Assembly (NCBI GenBank): GCA_027001815.1
Contig: JALTLT010000460.1
Span: forward strand, 1 to 9,271
Source: Gammaproteobacteria bacterium
GTDB taxonomy: Bacteria > Pseudomonadota > Gammaproteobacteria > JALTLT01
Direction of reading: 5' to 3'
Length of the DNA: 9,271 nt
Below, piece by piece: positions 7,817-9,271 of this stretch. Each line of letters starts with the position of its first letter. Position 1 is the stretch's first letter. Both the position numbers and the translations under genes were made by a program. Below the pieces are notes generated by a model that made no database searches, had not been told where the DNA came from, and worked only from the letters and a program-made list of their open reading frames with translations.

Positions 7817-7963
7817 AGGAATCTCTGATTTATTCAGAGATTCCTGCGGCACAGGGATGTGCCGCCAAAATCAATCACCGCAGGTGATTGATTTTGCAAG
7901 GGAGCCGAAAACCGCGTTTTTCGGCTCCCGTACTCTGGCAATTCAGGGATGAATTGTTCAGAG
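7817..7963. repeat. Intergenic hairpin array 2 (five consecutive stem-loops)
   Basis: Five inverted repeats follow one another almost without gaps. S1 pairs 7817-7828 with 7834-7845 (perfect 12 bp, AGGAATCTCTGA). S2 pairs 7846-7852 with 7859-7865 (perfect 7 bp, GCGGCAC / GTGCCGC, loop AGGGAT). S3 pairs 7866-7879 with 7883-7896 (perfect 14 bp, loop GCA). S4 pairs 7900-7911 with 7918-7929 (perfect 12 bp, GGGAGCCGAAAA). S5 has an outer 5-bp stem, CTCTG 7933-7937 with CAGAG 7959-7963, and an inner 6-bp stem, CAATTC 7939-7944 with GAATTG 7951-7956, again with loop AGGGAT. The TTCAGAG-TTCC phrase at S1 recurs at the right end (7957-7968). No coding capacity is seen. It lies between the TPR and kelch genes and could also help end the TPR transcript. 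Confidence 0.85.
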
Positions 7964-8133
7964 TTTCCCTGATATAACGAACCGTTCACAGAATCGGCGC
8001 CACCGATCGCTGTATGATCAGAGCCGGCCTCCGAACAGGAAGCTCCGGAAGCAAAACCGCCGCCTTCAAGAAAGGCCAGTGCGCTGTCGATGCAGGGAAG
8101 GTGGAACCAGTCTCCCGAAGAGACAAGAGAACC
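7964..8133 (+). other. Leader region of the kelch gene
   Basis: With array 2 this completes a 346-bp gap without a gene. It holds a small stem (ATCGG 7993-7997 with CCGAT 8003-8007) and a -10-like TATGAT at 8013-8018 that has no matching -35 at normal spacing. No strong ribosome binding site is visible; only a purine-rich stretch (AGAGACAAGAGA) lies just before the ATG at 8134. A promoter for the kelch gene is likely somewhere here or in array 2 but cannot be placed. Confidence 0.3.
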
Positions 8134-9271
8134 ATGAACAAGACGGGACATGAAGACGGGCACTGCCCCCATTCGGTGGCACACACGGACTCGGTCCCGG
8201 GAATCCTCATCCTTGTCCTCTGCAGCCTCACGGCGGGCGGCACCATGGCCGGCACAATCGACACCCTCCCGGCGCATCACTGGCTCGAACTGCCAAACAC
8301 CAATCTCTCCCAGGTCTATCCAGACCCCTGGCCCGGAGGAACTACCGGCCCCCAGTCGGTGATGAAGACCTGGTGTGGAGGGGCATTCGATACCAAGCGT
8401 GACCGTCTCATCATATGGTGTGGTGGCCACAACGACTACTGGGGGAACGAAATCTACGTATTCGACGTCAACCAGGCCACCTGGATTCGTCTCACGGAGC
8501 CCAGCAGTCCGACCACCCAGGACTATCCCCATAACCCGGACGGCCGACCCATTGCGCGCCATACCTACGATTTGCTGGAATACCTGCCCACGGTCGATGC
8601 TTTCGTCTCTTTCGGAGGGGGATCACCCGGCGGGGTGCCCAATCCCAGCATCGACTGGTTCGAGTTCTCCAGGAACGAATGGACCCAGAAGCAGGATCAC
8701 CCCGAATTCGGTGGTGTAATCGGCCGGGTCTCCGCCTGGGATCCGGTGACGGGCCATGCCTGGGTCCATGGTACCTACAGCCCTTCGAAACTTGCCGAAT
8801 ATGACCCCTTGAACGACACCTGGGTGGTGCACGGTTCCAGCCGCTATCTCGAGATCGACGGCAACGCCGCTATCGATCCGGAGCGCCGACTGATGGTGCT
8901 GGTCGGTGGTTACAATCCTGACGTCCGACAGCTCTACGTCTGGGATCTCAACAACCCGGACGCACCCGCGACTTCGCCCGCGACCACCGGTGACAACACA
9001 CTGGAGTATGCAAGGGCCGTCGGATTCGACTACGATCCGGTCATCAAGAAATTTGTCGGATGGAATGGTGGTGGCCAGGTGTATACACTCGACCCCGATA
9101 CCTGGTCCTGGGAACGTATCGACCCCGCGCCGGACAATACGGTCCTTCCCACCGCGCCGGAACCCAATGGTACTTACAGCCGCTTCCGCTACATGCCGTC
9201 GAAGAACGCCTACATCCTGGCCAATCGGACAACCGACAATGTTTTCATTTATAGCCTGACCGCCTCCGCCA
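8134..9271 (+). CDS. Secreted kelch/galactose-oxidase-like beta-propeller protein, 3' partial
   Basis: The frame opens at ATG 8134 and stays open for 379 codons to the window edge, so the C-terminus is missing. Residues 1-21 are a polar, His-rich leader. A hydrophobic core (GILILVLCSLTAGG) follows at about 23-36, then a likely signal peptidase site near TMAG (residues 37-40). The mature part is made of repeated beta-propeller blades. Examples are WCGGHNDYWGNEIYVFDV then TWIRL, FVSFGGGS then WFEFSRNEWTQ, GRVSAWDPVTGHAWVHG then LAEYDPLNDTW, and VGGYNPDVRQLYVWDL. The pattern 'GG...Y.FD...W' is typical of kelch blades. Two WCGG motifs (C81, C96) could form a disulfide. Secreted kelch propellers bind or oxidise carbohydrates or serve as scaffolds. 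No copper-ligand set of true galactose oxidase can be confirmed in the visible part, so an enzymatic role is not claimed. Confidence 0.85.
   Translation, partial: MNKTGHEDGHCPHSVAHTDSVPGILILVLCSLTAGGTMAGTIDTLPAHHWLELPNTNLSQVYPDPWPGGTTGPQSVMKTWCGGAFDTKRDRLIIWCGGHNDYWGNEIYVFDVNQATWIRLTEPSSPTTQDYPHNPDGRPIARHTYDLLEYLPTVDAFVSFGGGSPGGVPNPSIDWFEFSRNEWTQKQDHPEFGGVIGRVSAWDPVTGHAWVHGTYSPSKLAEYDPLNDTWVVHGSSRYLEIDGNAAIDPERRLMVLVGGYNPDVRQLYVWDLNNPDAPATSPATTGDNTLEYARAVGFDYDPVIKKFVGWNGGGQVYTLDPDTWSWERIDPAPDNTVLPTAPEPNGTYSRFRYMPSKNAYILANRTTDNVFIYSLTASA

Noticed and set aside
7817..7963. CRISPR array
   Set aside because: The units are different palindromes of varying length with no identical direct repeats or spacers, and no cas genes are present.
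8212..8226. Lipobox-like LVLC in the kelch signal peptide
   Set aside because: The residue before Cys is Leu, not Gly/Ala/Ser, and a better signal peptidase I site follows near residue 39.

Overview
The window is high-GC DNA from a bacterium with densely packed + strand genes. GC content, gene style and the intergenic hairpin repeats suggest a Gammaproteobacterium, perhaps a sulfur-oxidiser-like lineage, but this is an impression and not proof. All supported genes read left to right. The content points to a locus that makes, modifies and exports an extracellular or cell-surface polysaccharide.

Layout: (1) 1-1895, the 3' part of a large protein of unknown function, probably extracytoplasmic, that resembles carbohydrate-active 'RIFT barrel plus helical toroid' proteins. 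A perfect 10-bp GC hairpin follows it. (2) 2093-3082, a polysaccharide deacetylase (NodB/CE4) with all main motifs intact. (3) 3084-3238, five consecutive stem-loops (array 1). (4) 3296-5188, a polytopic membrane protein of GT-C/YfhO-like architecture with a C-terminal soluble domain. (5) 5228-6769, a Wzx-type polysaccharide flippase, 39 bp downstream. (6) 6770-7007, a 238-bp GC-rich gap with short internal repeats and a small hairpin just before the next ribosome binding site. (7) 7008-7787, a secreted TPR protein of a recognisable but functionally unassigned family. (8) 7817-7963, a second cluster of five stem-loops (array 2), collinear in part with array 1. (9) 8134 to the window end, the 5' part of a secreted kelch/galactose-oxidase-like beta-propeller protein.

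Inferred working model: the GT-C-like protein acts on lipid-linked sugars at the membrane, the flippase moves lipid-linked repeat units across the inner membrane, and the deacetylase removes N- or O-acetyl groups. The secreted propeller, the TPR protein and the first protein would act outside the cytoplasm on, or in assembly of, the polymer. No polymerase, priming transferase or outer-membrane exporter lies inside the window.

The strongest unexplained signal is the pair of hairpin arrays. Their second, third and fourth stems correspond in order. Where the arm sequences differ, base pairing is mostly kept, which suggests selection or mobility acting on structure.
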